Assembly: GCA_026388615.1 (NCBI GenBank)
Contig: JAPLJL010000017.1
Coordinates: 1-10,157 of the forward strand
DNA length: 10,157 bases
Direction: 5' to 3'
From: Pseudomonadota bacterium
GTDB taxonomy: Bacteria; Desulfobacterota; JAPLJL01
A model generated the notes under the pieces. That model saw nothing but the letters and a program-made list of their open reading frames with translations. It was not told where the DNA came from and did not search any database. This document shows positions 1 through 4,869 of this stretch, piece by piece. Each line of letters starts with the position of its first letter. Positions within the stretch are counted from its first letter, which is position 1. The translations under genes and the position numbers were made by a program.

Positions 1-42
1 TGCATAATCAGGTTGGAATTTGAATCTTTCTTTTTTAATCAT
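1..42 (-). CDS. higA: HigA-type antitoxin, N-terminal fragment cut by window edge
   Basis: Only the first 14 codons are inside the window, reading MIKKERFKFQPDYA on the minus strand. This start resembles the N-terminus of HigA antitoxins of the XRE/helix-turn-helix family, which neutralise the HigB mRNA-cleaving toxin and usually repress their own operon. The ATG lies inside the last codons of the toxin gene: the two overlap by 8 bases (ATGATTAA), the toxin-first order typical of higBA. The helix-turn-helix itself lies outside the window, so the call rests on the N-terminal resemblance and the position behind the toxin. Confidence 0.7.
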   Translation of the reverse strand, partial: MIKKERFKFQPDYA

Positions 43-379
43 GGGTGTCCGCGATTTCTAAAACCTTAACCTTTGTGATCCTTTGCCAATCCAATCCTCC
101 GTCTTTCTTTCGAGGCATATCTTCCTTTTCATAGTCGGGAACAACTATTAATCGATATGGGTTTTTAATATCAAGAGAAATTTGCCCGGCTCGGTCTTGG
201 ATTAATTCATGCGCGCGCATCTGGGGCAATTTCCTTAAATCTTCAAGGTTTTCAGCCGCACCAAGCTCAATTAGCCTTCGCATTATCAACTTGGCTTGTT
301 CCGGCCCCAACCGGTGGCGAAGAATCTTCTCATTCGAGAGTATTTTATGAGTTTTGGAATTACAGAAGGAGATTAACAT
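35..379 (-). CDS. higB: HigB-type toxin (RelE/ParE superfamily)
   Basis: A 114-residue protein of the HigB/'killer' branch of the RelE fold, whose members cleave mRNA, usually on the ribosome. Visible family features are the N-terminal MLISF strand, a helical middle (EQAKLIMRRLIELGAAENLEDLRKL), the stretch MRAHELIQDRAGQISLD, the strand YRLIVVPDY, and the C-terminal KVKVLEIADTHD, matching the usual ITxVKILEIxDYH ending. Length is normal for the family. The gene overlaps the downstream antitoxin start by 8 bases, giving toxin-antitoxin order. A TTGACA box sits 14 to 19 bases upstream of the ATG. Some relatives are labelled 'killer suppression protein' in databases, but the fold points to the toxin. 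I see no truncation. Activity is inferred from family only. Confidence 0.8.
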   Translation of the reverse strand: MLISFCNSKTHKILSNEKILRHRLGPEQAKLIMRRLIELGAAENLEDLRKLPQMRAHELIQDRAGQISLDIKNPYRLIVVPDYEKEDMPRKKDGGLDWQRITKVKVLEIADTHD

Positions 380-392
380 ACTTTTAATATTT

Positions 393-422
393 TGTCAATA
401 TCCATTAACCTTTTGGGTTAAT
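393..422 (-). promoter_or_regulatory. Possible higBA promoter box and operator palindrome
   Basis: On the minus strand a perfect TTGACA (393-398) lies just upstream of the toxin start. Next to it is an inverted repeat with 7-base arms ATTAACC / GGTTAAT at 404-410 and 416-422 and a 5-base spacer. HigA-type antitoxins repress by binding palindromes near their promoter, so this is a reasonable operator candidate. There is no convincing -10 box at 17 bases: the best is TAATCT, which would put the transcript start inside the gene. The promoter call is therefore weak. The palindrome could also be a remnant of the upstream ORF6N locus. Confidence 0.3.
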
Positions 423-436
423 AGATATAATCATAT

Positions 437-679
437 TCAATTTACTAGGAACTGGTCGCAATTTGCGACCACCTTTGCTTTTTCTTTAGCGTTAAGCTGA
501 AACATGAAATCTTCGGGGAACCGTTTTCGATTGCGCTTTACTTGTTCATTTAATCTTTTCGTATTAACCGCATATAATTCGGCCAAGTCAGAAGCCAACA
601 TAACTTTTTGGCCTCGGATAAACAGGATTTTTCTCTCAATAATTTCAGAAGGGATTACAGAAGATTTTTCTTTCCGCAT
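437..679 (-). CDS. Truncated ORF6N-domain protein
   Basis: An 80-residue protein that is the N-terminal part of the ORF6N domain, a presumed DNA-binding module related to KilA-N and common in phages, plasmids and toxin-antitoxin islands. Recognisable blocks are SEIIERKILFIRGQKVMLASDLAELY, NTKRLNEQVKRNRKRFPEDFMFQL and the end motif VVANCD. Full-length family members are roughly 150 to 300 residues and continue into a block like LPYAFTEHGA; here a stop follows six codons after VVANC. The break falls immediately after a DNA palindrome (454-470). A duplicated leader with a TTGACA promoter lies upstream. It may be a dead fragment, or a short protein kept on purpose; the open frame over the whole N-terminal half argues that it decayed recently at most. 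Confidence 0.7.
   Translation of the reverse strand: MRKEKSSVIPSEIIERKILFIRGQKVMLASDLAELYAVNTKRLNEQVKRNRKRFPEDFMFQLNAKEKAKVVANCDQFLVN
454..470. repeat. Palindrome 1, inside the ORF6N gene
   Basis: A perfect 17-base palindrome with arms GGTCGCAA / TTGCGACC around one central base. On the minus strand it encodes VANCD of the ORF6N domain. Its core TCGCAATTTGCGA (456-468) recurs at 913-925, and A/T-shifted versions occur at 1845-1857 and 1784-1796. Confidence 0.85.
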
Positions 680-687
680 AATTATTT

Positions 688-746
688 AGGTATTATCATG
701 CCTATTTATCACCATTTTTATTATTATGTCCCGACAATGTCAAGGA
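688..746 (-). repeat. ORF6N leader repeat, copy A, with sigma-70 promoter
   Basis: The first 35 bases (688-722) are identical to 1884-1918, and the next 28 positions match at 23. On the minus strand it ends 8 bases before the ORF6N start codon. It contains TTGACA (738-743), a 17-base spacer and TAAAAA (715-720), all kept in copy B, so it is a promoter-like leader duplicated with the gene. I see no strong ribosome-binding site before the ORF6N ATG. Confidence 0.75.
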
Positions 747-774
747 AAAATAATCGAGATTGCCACGCCCTGCC

Positions 775-820
775 AGGGGCGGGACTCCCTGGCCGACCCT
801 AGTGGTCGGCTCGGGCAGGC
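775..820. repeat. Interspersed GC-rich palindromic repeat, copy A
   Basis: A GC-rich block in AT-rich surroundings. It contains a 7-bp stem GCCGACC / GGTCGGC (792-798, 804-810) with a 5-base loop. It aligns with 3445-3487: both begin AGGGGCGG, share TCCCTGGCCG and end GGCTCGGGYAGGC, while the hairpin arms differ between copies. That pattern fits a REP- or MITE-like dispersed intergenic repeat. It lies between the ORF6N leader and the end of hepT. Confidence 0.6.
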
Positions 821-836
821 TCCCCCCAGGGGAGAG

Positions 837-862
837 GAAAAAATAGGATTGGTAAATCCTAT
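837..862 (-). terminator. Terminator-like hairpin after mntA-hepT
   Basis: Read on the minus strand, a perfect 8-bp stem ATAGGATT / AATCCTAT with a 4-base loop (843-862) is followed directly by a run of T. It lies about 100 bases past the hepT stop. The stem is AT-rich, so termination strength is uncertain. Confidence 0.5.
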
Positions 863-906
863 CCGTTAACCAAGATCAAGAAAACGCCATTCGCGGTGCT
901 TTTGAG

Positions 907-931
907 AACCGGTCGCAATTTGCGACCGGTT
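907..931. repeat. Palindrome 2, longest, between hepT and its terminator
   Basis: A perfect 25-base palindrome, arms AACCGGTCGCAA / TTGCGACCGGTT around one central base. Its core (913-925) is identical to palindrome 1. On the minus strand one frame reads VANCDRFSK, close to the ORF6N motif block, but the frame is stopped by TGA codons not far upstream and loses resemblance after SK. It may be a tiny ORF6N remnant or a free-standing copy of the site. Confidence 0.75.
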
Positions 932-963
932 GGACCCAGACTGCTCAGCTTCAAGATCAGAGC

Positions 964-1317
964 TTACCGATTAACGCTTTCCTGCGGTCCTAAAATTTTC
1001 TCAAGTTGGTCAATCAGAGGAGGCAAATCTTCGGAAACAGTTTTCCAAACCTGTTCAAGATCAATATCAAAATATACATGCACGAGGCGGTTCCGCATCG
1101 CCACAATTTGATTCCACGCGATTTCCGGGTAACTATCCCTGGTCTCTTTTCCAACCCGTGACGCTGCTTCTCCGACAATCTCTACGCATTTAACTAATCC
1201 CAATACCCGGATATGATCTTTTCCCAAGTCACTTCGCGTAGATCCACTCGTTGAGTTTACGGCTTCCTTGGCCGCATCCAACATATGTTTAATGCGGATT
1301 TTGTCATCCTTGAGCAT
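964..1317 (-). CDS. hepT: HepT toxin (HEPN ribonuclease, DUF86)
   Basis: A 117-residue all-helical HEPN-family protein. HepT toxins are RNases held inactive by their partner MntA, which adds AMP to a tyrosine near the active site. The catalytic signature RX4HXY is intact: Arg75, His80 and Tyr82 in RNRLVHVY. The preceding blocks (VLGLVKCVEIVGEAASRV and SYPEIAWNQIVAMRN) are typical of DUF86, where the helix after 'EIPW' carries the motif. Length is close to characterised members. The start codon lies 14 bases inside the end of mntA, so the two are translationally coupled. The intact motif in toxin and antitoxin suggests a working module. Confidence 0.9.
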   Translation of the reverse strand: MLKDDKIRIKHMLDAAKEAVNSTSGSTRSDLGKDHIRVLGLVKCVEIVGEAASRVGKETRDSYPEIAWNQIVAMRNRLVHVYFDIDLEQVWKTVSEDLPPLIDQLEKILGPQESVNR

Positions 1318-1603
1318 ATTGGATCACACTCTCACGCATTACTTCATCGCGGAAATAGCGGCTCAGTTCCGAGGGGGTCCGGAGGTCAACCTTGCGCCCG
1401 AGAACTTCCGAAAGCTCCAATTCCAATCCGGCCATCCGGAGCAAGCCCACCGTAAATTCCGGCTCGAATTCAATAAGCACGTCAATATCGCTATCGGGTC
1501 CAAAATCATCACGCAGAACGGAACCGAATAACGCCATTCGAATGATATGGTGCCGACGGCAAAAATCTGAAATCTTCTTATTGTCTATTGGAATATGAAC
1601 CAA
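1304..1603 (-). CDS. mntA: MntA antitoxin (minimal nucleotidyltransferase)
   Basis: A 99-residue MNT-domain protein of the polymerase-beta superfamily, expected to inactivate HepT by adding AMP to its active-site tyrosine. The signature GSX10DXD is complete: Gly27-Ser28 in ALFGSV, then Asp39 and Asp41 in DSDIDVLIEF; a third acidic residue is Asp73 in RKVDLRTP. The start is TTG (1603-1601), supported by GGAG placed 7 bases upstream; no better ATG exists near the N-terminal helix. It precedes hepT with a 14-base overlap, antitoxin first. A strong promoter lies 48 to 76 bases upstream. The C-terminal block ELSRYFRDEVMRESVIQYA is typical of these partners. Confidence 0.9.
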   Translation of the reverse strand: MVHIPIDNKKISDFCRRHHIIRMALFGSVLRDDFGPDSDIDVLIEFEPEFTVGLLRMAGLELELSEVLGRKVDLRTPSELSRYFRDEVMRESVIQYAQG

Positions 1604-1650
1604 ATCAGATCTCCGTTTTTAAATTCTCCGCTGAATATTCACTTATTGGA

Positions 1651-1679
1651 ATTGTATGCCTATTTTAAAAGAATTTCAA
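1651..1679 (-). promoter_or_regulatory. Sigma-70-type promoter of mntA-hepT
   Basis: On the minus strand TTGAAA (1674-1679) and TACAAT (1651-1656) are separated by exactly 17 bases, each one mismatch from consensus. Transcription would begin near 1644, giving a leader of about 40 bases that includes the GGAG ribosome-binding site before the TTG start. It is the best promoter match I found in the window. Confidence 0.7.
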
Positions 1680-1783
1680 TTTTGATTATTTCCAAGAATC
1701 TCTCGGGATATTGGCTGCCATGATCGCCTCATGCTCGGCAAGAGCATAGAGCAAGTATTATATATATTAACCGCGCTTCAAAG

Positions 1784-1796
1784 TCACATTTTGTGA
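1784..1796. repeat. Palindrome 4, imperfect, inside the ORF6N pseudogene
   Basis: TCACATTTTGTGA, 5-bp arms TCACA / TGTGA around three bases. On the minus strand it encodes SQNVT of the RSQNVTLKRG block. It is the A/T-shifted form of the 13-base core seen at 456-468, one symmetric pair short of perfect. Confidence 0.6.
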
Positions 1797-1841
1797 TCTT
1801 GAACGCCTAACAGACACCAGCTTCGATGGAGCTTCCTGAAG

Positions 1842-1860
1842 ATATCACAAATTGTGATAT
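1842..1860. repeat. Palindrome 3, at the start of the ORF6N pseudogene
   Basis: A perfect 19-base palindrome, arms ATATCACAA / TTGTGATAT around one base. Its 13-base core (1845-1857) matches that at 456-468 except that the G/C of each arm is replaced symmetrically by A/T. On the minus strand it reads ITICD in one frame and SQFVI in another, both ORF6N-like. Confidence 0.75.
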
Positions 1861-1883
1861 GCTCATAATCCCCTCGCGTTTCC

Positions 1884-1942
1884 AGGTATTATCATGCCTA
1901 TTTATCACCATTTTTATTCTCATATCCCGGCAATGTCAAGCA
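1884..1942 (-). repeat. ORF6N leader repeat, copy B
   Basis: Direct repeat of 688-746, with the first 35 bases identical. It keeps TTGACA (1934-1939), the 17-base spacer and TAAAAA (1911-1916) on the minus strand. It lies directly upstream of the ORF6N pseudogene, and its outer edge abuts the T-run of the radical SAM gene terminator. The two copies are about 1.2 kb apart in the same orientation, with mntA-hepT between them. Confidence 0.75.
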
Positions 1943-1969
1943 AAAAAAGGGAGCCCATAAAGGGCTCCC
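1942..1969 (-). terminator. Rho-independent terminator of the radical SAM gene
   Basis: On the minus strand a perfect 8-bp GC-rich stem GGGAGCCC / GGGCTCCC with a 5-base loop (1949-1969) is followed by seven T. It lies about 45 bases past the stop codon at 2013. It separates this gene from the toxin-antitoxin patch. Confidence 0.88.
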
Positions 1970-2012
1970 CTAAAAACAATTCCTGCTTTCTAGCTTTCCA
2001 GCGCTTATCTTC

Positions 2013-3317
2013 TCAGCTTTTGCTTATTGCCACATTCCGTCCGGGTTCATGGGTGTTGTGTTTGCTCCGATACCCGATGTTCCCAGCCAGGTAAAGAAAC
2101 GGATGGCTCCGGTTCTCCCAAAACCTCCGGAGAATCTCATAGGGCTTGAAAAACTCCCTTCCCACCCAGTCGGAGCCCGCCTGCAGTTCCTCCGGGGACA
2201 TCTTCAGCGGGTGGAAAACCACGCTTCCGCAGTCGTACTTGGACCAATCCTTTTCGAATATCCTCCCCTCCTTTTCCATTTGTTCATAAAAGATCGTCCC
2301 CGGAAAAGGGGTCAGGATGCTGATGTTAGCGTAAGCGATCTTGTTTTTTTTGTAGAAATCCAGCATCTGCTCGAAGATATTCTTGTCATCCGTGTCAAAA
2401 CCGAAAACCGTTCCGGCGATAATGTGGATCCCCACCCGATGAATCTCCTTTATGAGCGCGGGGTAATTCTCCACGTTGTTGCATTTTTTATTGGACTGTA
2501 AGATTGATTGTTTATTCACGCTCTCAATCCCGACGAAAAGCCCCAGACAACCGCTTTGGCTCGCCAGTTCCACCAGTTCCCGATCCTTGGCAAAGCCCAG
2601 AATCGCCTGTCCGCCCCATTTTATTTTTAACGGGATCAATTTAGTGAAGAGTTCCTTGGCGTATTTCGGGTTGCCCACGATATTGTCATCCACAAAAAAG
2701 AAATATTTATCCCCGCACCGCTTGAGCTCCGAGATGATTTCATCCACGGGCCGGGAACGAAACTTGGGACCGTAGAATTTCGTGACGCTACAGAAGGTGC
2801 AGCTGTAGGGGCACCCCCGCGAGGCCTGGATGGGGGTGTAGAACATCTTCTGCTTAACCAGATCGTATTTGGGGGAGGGCAAGTTCCTCAGATGATGGAA
2901 TTCTTCGCTTCGATATATTTTTTTCAGCTCCCCGCGTTTGAGATCAGCAAGAACACTATCCCAGACGCATTCCGCCTCTCCCACGACCACCGCATCAAAA
3001 TGCGCCGCGGCTTCGTCGGGCAGGCTGGAAGGATGGATCCCCCCCGCGATGGTGATCACCCCTCGTTTCCGGAATTCCCGGGCGATTTCATACCCTCTCT
3101 TGGCCTGGGCGGTCATCATGCTTATTCCCGCCACGGAACCCGGACCGAGATTGAAATCGATCTCCTTGACTTCCTCGTCGGTTATTTTCACCTCGATCTC
3201 GGGCGGGCAAAGCGCGGCGACGAGAGGAAGGGTGAGCTGAGGGATCCTTCGACCCTTTTCCATCCGCATTTCTTTGTAGAGCGGATAAATAAGTTCTATC
3301 TTTCCTGTGAATTCCAT
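2013..3317 (-). CDS. Radical SAM protein, B12-binding-domain architecture
   Basis: A 434-residue cytosolic iron-sulfur enzyme. Residues about 5 to 130 resemble the Rossmann-like B12-binding domain of this family (KIELIYPLY, LTLPLVAALCPPEIEVKITDE, AGGIHPSSLPDEA, FDAVVVGEAE). The radical SAM core follows with the cluster motif CPYSCTFC, Cys169, Cys173 and Cys176, then FFFVDDNIVGN, the FVGIES strand and a C-terminal part like DUF4070 (TPFPGTIFYEQMEKEGRI). The DxHxxG motif that provides the lower cobalamin ligand is absent, as in many relatives, so cobalamin use is uncertain. Relatives include BchE- and HpnR-like enzymes, but the substrate cannot be named here. No strong ribosome-binding site precedes the ATG; the N-terminal sequence still fits the family start. 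It is transcribed alone and ends at a strong terminator. Confidence 0.88.
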   Translation of the reverse strand: MEFTGKIELIYPLYKEMRMEKGRRIPQLTLPLVAALCPPEIEVKITDEEVKEIDFNLGPGSVAGISMMTAQAKRGYEIAREFRKRGVITIAGGIHPSSLPDEAAAHFDAVVVGEAECVWDSVLADLKRGELKKIYRSEEFHHLRNLPSPKYDLVKQKMFYTPIQASRGCPYSCTFCSVTKFYGPKFRSRPVDEIISELKRCGDKYFFFVDDNIVGNPKYAKELFTKLIPLKIKWGGQAILGFAKDRELVELASQSGCLGLFVGIESVNKQSILQSNKKCNNVENYPALIKEIHRVGIHIIAGTVFGFDTDDKNIFEQMLDFYKKNKIAYANISILTPFPGTIFYEQMEKEGRIFEKDWSKYDCGSVVFHPLKMSPEELQAGSDWVGREFFKPYEILRRFWENRSHPFLYLAGNIGYRSKHNTHEPGRNVAISKS

Positions 3318-3439
3318 ACGATTACAGTGCCATCCTTTCGGTTTTCGGCCGATTCACTCCGGATCCGAGCGGCCTTCCTAGTGTAGTGTTTCATATATGG
3401 CTTTACATAATCAGGGTTGAAGTCATCCTCGATTTGTAT
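3296..3439 (-). pseudogene. Possible tail of a dead upstream gene
   Basis: A stop-free minus-strand stretch of about 47 codons with coding-like composition (for example FNPDYVKPYMKHYTRKAAR) ends at TAG 3298-3296, overlapping the radical SAM start by 22 bases, as in an operon. It has no start of its own beyond an internal ATG that would give 32 residues (MKHYTRKAARIRS...), and its upstream side runs into the GC-rich repeat at 3445-3487, where the frame is closed. I do not recognise the family. It may be a gene remnant truncated by the repeat, or chance. Confidence 0.25.
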
Positions 3440-3444
3440 GGTGT

Positions 3445-3487
3445 AGGGGCGGCCTTCCCTGGCCGGTTATGCCCGGCTCGGGTAGGC
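3445..3487. repeat. Interspersed GC-rich palindromic repeat, copy B
   Basis: Aligns with 775-820: shared AGGGGCGG start, TCCCTGGCCG centre and GGCTCGGGYAGGC end, with different hairpin arms (here GCCGG / CCGGC). It sits in the gap between the DUF2804 and radical SAM genes. The flanks GTGT on one side and GCAATGAC on the other are typical of dispersed GTAGGGGC...CAATGAC repeats seen in many bacterial genomes. Confidence 0.55.
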
Positions 3488-3504
3488 GCAATGACAAAAA
3501 AGGA

Positions 3505-4557
3505 TCAGCCGCGCAAGTATTTCTCCTCCCCCATCCCGAAAAAATTGTCTACAGATAATTTTGCGCCGGTAGCATCCTTGATGTAGCCTTTGAATTTGCC
3601 GAACGGGCCGCGGTACTTGGTTTTTAACACCAGTAAATTCATATCGATGTTGCCCGGAACCGTCGGGGTGAAGATGATGTCAACCATCCCGCAATCATCT
3701 TTGATGATCCAGTCTTTTGCCACACCATCCGGACGGGAGAACTTGACCGGCGGCAAGAGATGCAACTTACCACCGATCCAGAGGCAGTTTTCATTGTATC
3801 TTTCCTGATCTTTGACCTGGTTACAGGTAAGGTTGAATCCGGTCAGATTGCCCGATTCGTAAGCCACGCCTGTAACCCAGTCGTACTTCAACACATACGG
3901 ATAAAAAGCCTTGTGGTCATCAATGATGGCGAAACTGTTTCCCTGGGAGAAAACGATTTTCTCTTCCCCTAGCGTGAGGTTTCCCTGCATCGGCATCAGG
4001 CATTTGTGGGAATAGAGCGCCCGGTTTTCCCCGAGAGGCAGAGAAACCACAATCGAGGTGACCCGCTTCGGGTCGTGAAGCGCTTCGAAACGGGCCTTCA
4101 CGTCCGGCAGATCCTTGAACGAGTTGATTTCGATTTCAATCACGAATTTTTCCTGGTCTAGGTGGTCGTGGATCCGGAGCTCGAAATCTGGTGATTGATA
4201 TACTCCCTCGGAATTCCAGAGCGAGCCGGGGATCTTTAAAGTCCAGGCCGGGACGATTTTTTCGTAAAGGAATTTCTTGTCTTTTTTCCGGTCGTAGCAG
4301 ATGAACTGGACCAGGCCCGCCAGCTTGGCGCTGTAAAGCACCGCCAGCATAAAATAGTTTTCGTTCCCCAGCTGGAAGGCCTGCCATTCCTTCAAGCGCT
4401 GATTGTTGATGAACCGGGGGTACGGACGGCCCAGGGGATTTATCGCATCCAGGGGGTTAACGTTCCGGAAGGGACGGTCGAATGTCCCGAAATTGAATCT
4501 TCCCCCCGTAACCAGGCTTCCGGGATTGGGAAGGATCTCTCTTTTATAGTCAGGCAT
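3505..4557 (-). CDS. DUF2804 domain protein
   Basis: A 350-residue protein matching DUF2804 over its whole length. Recognisable blocks are the N-terminal KREILPNPGSLVT, FGTFDRPFRNVNPLD, RLKEWQAFQLGNENYFMLAVLY, SLPLGENRALYSHKCLMPMQG, FAIIDDHKAFYPYVLKYDWVTG, GFNLTCNQVKDQERYNENCLW, LPPVKFSRPDGV and the C-terminal FGMGEEKYLRG. The biochemical role is not established; the all-beta look and lipocalin-like repeats leave a hydrophobic-ligand role possible, which is a guess. The open frame extends 49 codons further upstream to 4704, but that extension is made of simple repeat DNA, so I place the start at ATG 4557-4555, with GGAAGG close in front. No signal peptide at this start. It stands alone between repeats, so context gives no pathway. 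Confidence 0.85.
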   Translation of the reverse strand: MPDYKREILPNPGSLVTGGRFNFGTFDRPFRNVNPLDAINPLGRPYPRFINNQRLKEWQAFQLGNENYFMLAVLYSAKLAGLVQFICYDRKKDKKFLYEKIVPAWTLKIPGSLWNSEGVYQSPDFELRIHDHLDQEKFVIEIEINSFKDLPDVKARFEALHDPKRVTSIVVSLPLGENRALYSHKCLMPMQGNLTLGEEKIVFSQGNSFAIIDDHKAFYPYVLKYDWVTGVAYESGNLTGFNLTCNQVKDQERYNENCLWIGGKLHLLPPVKFSRPDGVAKDWIIKDDCGMVDIIFTPTVPGNIDMNLLVLKTKYRGPFGKFKGYIKDATGAKLSVDNFFGMGEEKYLRG

Positions 4558-4800
4558 CGCCTTCCAGTGTAAATCCAACCAAGGCCGGGCCGCAATCGTA
4601 GATGAACGCAAAGGTGATTTACGAATGACGATTGACGATTGTAGAGTGAAAACCAAAGGAACCAGAGCACTAATAACCAATAACGAATCCCAATTATCAA
4701 ACAAATTCTATAATTATTTTAAACCCAGATTTTATTAATAATATGTTTTTTCAATCGTCAATCGTCATTCGTCAATCGTCAATTGATAATTCCGCAATTA
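4558..4800. repeat. Simple-sequence intergenic repeats with a 21-base inverted repeat
   Basis: The gap upstream of the DUF2804 gene holds short units of the type CAATCGTCAATCGTCATTCG. A block at 4621-4641 is the exact reverse complement of 4752-4772, 21 of 21 bases, with 110 bases between; the right block continues with another unit to about 4785. Open frames read through this DNA (ending up as hydrophobic LLVLWFLWF-type peptides) are repeat artefacts. Similar degenerate repeats are common in AT-rich intergenic DNA of environmental bacteria. I see no gene. Confidence 0.6.
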
Positions 4801-4869
4801 GCGTGATTTAATCAGATAAGTAAGCCCTGTCAGTTAACCCAGATAACATAAACCTGCGGACCGAAAATG

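Larger units (their letters stand above)
1690..1866 (-). pseudogene. Decayed ORF6N-domain gene copy
   Basis: No open frame survives, but the minus strand keeps pieces of the central ORF6N domain. In one frame 1799-1770 reads RSQNVTLKRG, followed after two stop codons by YLLYALAEHEAIMAANI (to 1707), which lines up with the family block 'LRSQNVTLKRG...YLPYAFTEHGAIMAANVL'. Just upstream, 1858-1829 reads ITICDIFRKL in another frame, similar to 'V(A/T)xCDHLxKL'. The N-terminal half is missing. The region starts right behind copy B of the ORF6N leader repeat, so it was once a gene with the same promoter as the 437-679 copy. Two CDHL/RSQ-like pieces in different frames suggest either a frameshift or two partial copies joined in tandem. 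Confidence 0.7.

Noticed and set aside
608..802. Plus-strand open frame across the ORF6N leader
   Set aside because: It spans the duplicated promoter region and the GC-rich repeat; the peptide is low-complexity and matches nothing I know.
2049..2501. Plus-strand open frame of 150 codons opposite the radical SAM gene
   Set aside because: Antisense to a gene with an intact iron-sulfur motif and full-length family match; no plausible start signal.
4558..4704. N-terminal extension of the DUF2804 frame by 49 codons
   Set aside because: It runs through the simple-sequence repeat and has no family match; family-like sequence starts just after the ATG at 4557.
4751..4785. Short repeated units considered as a CRISPR array
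   Set aside because: Units are about 7 to 8 bases in direct tandem with no unique spacers and no cas genes.
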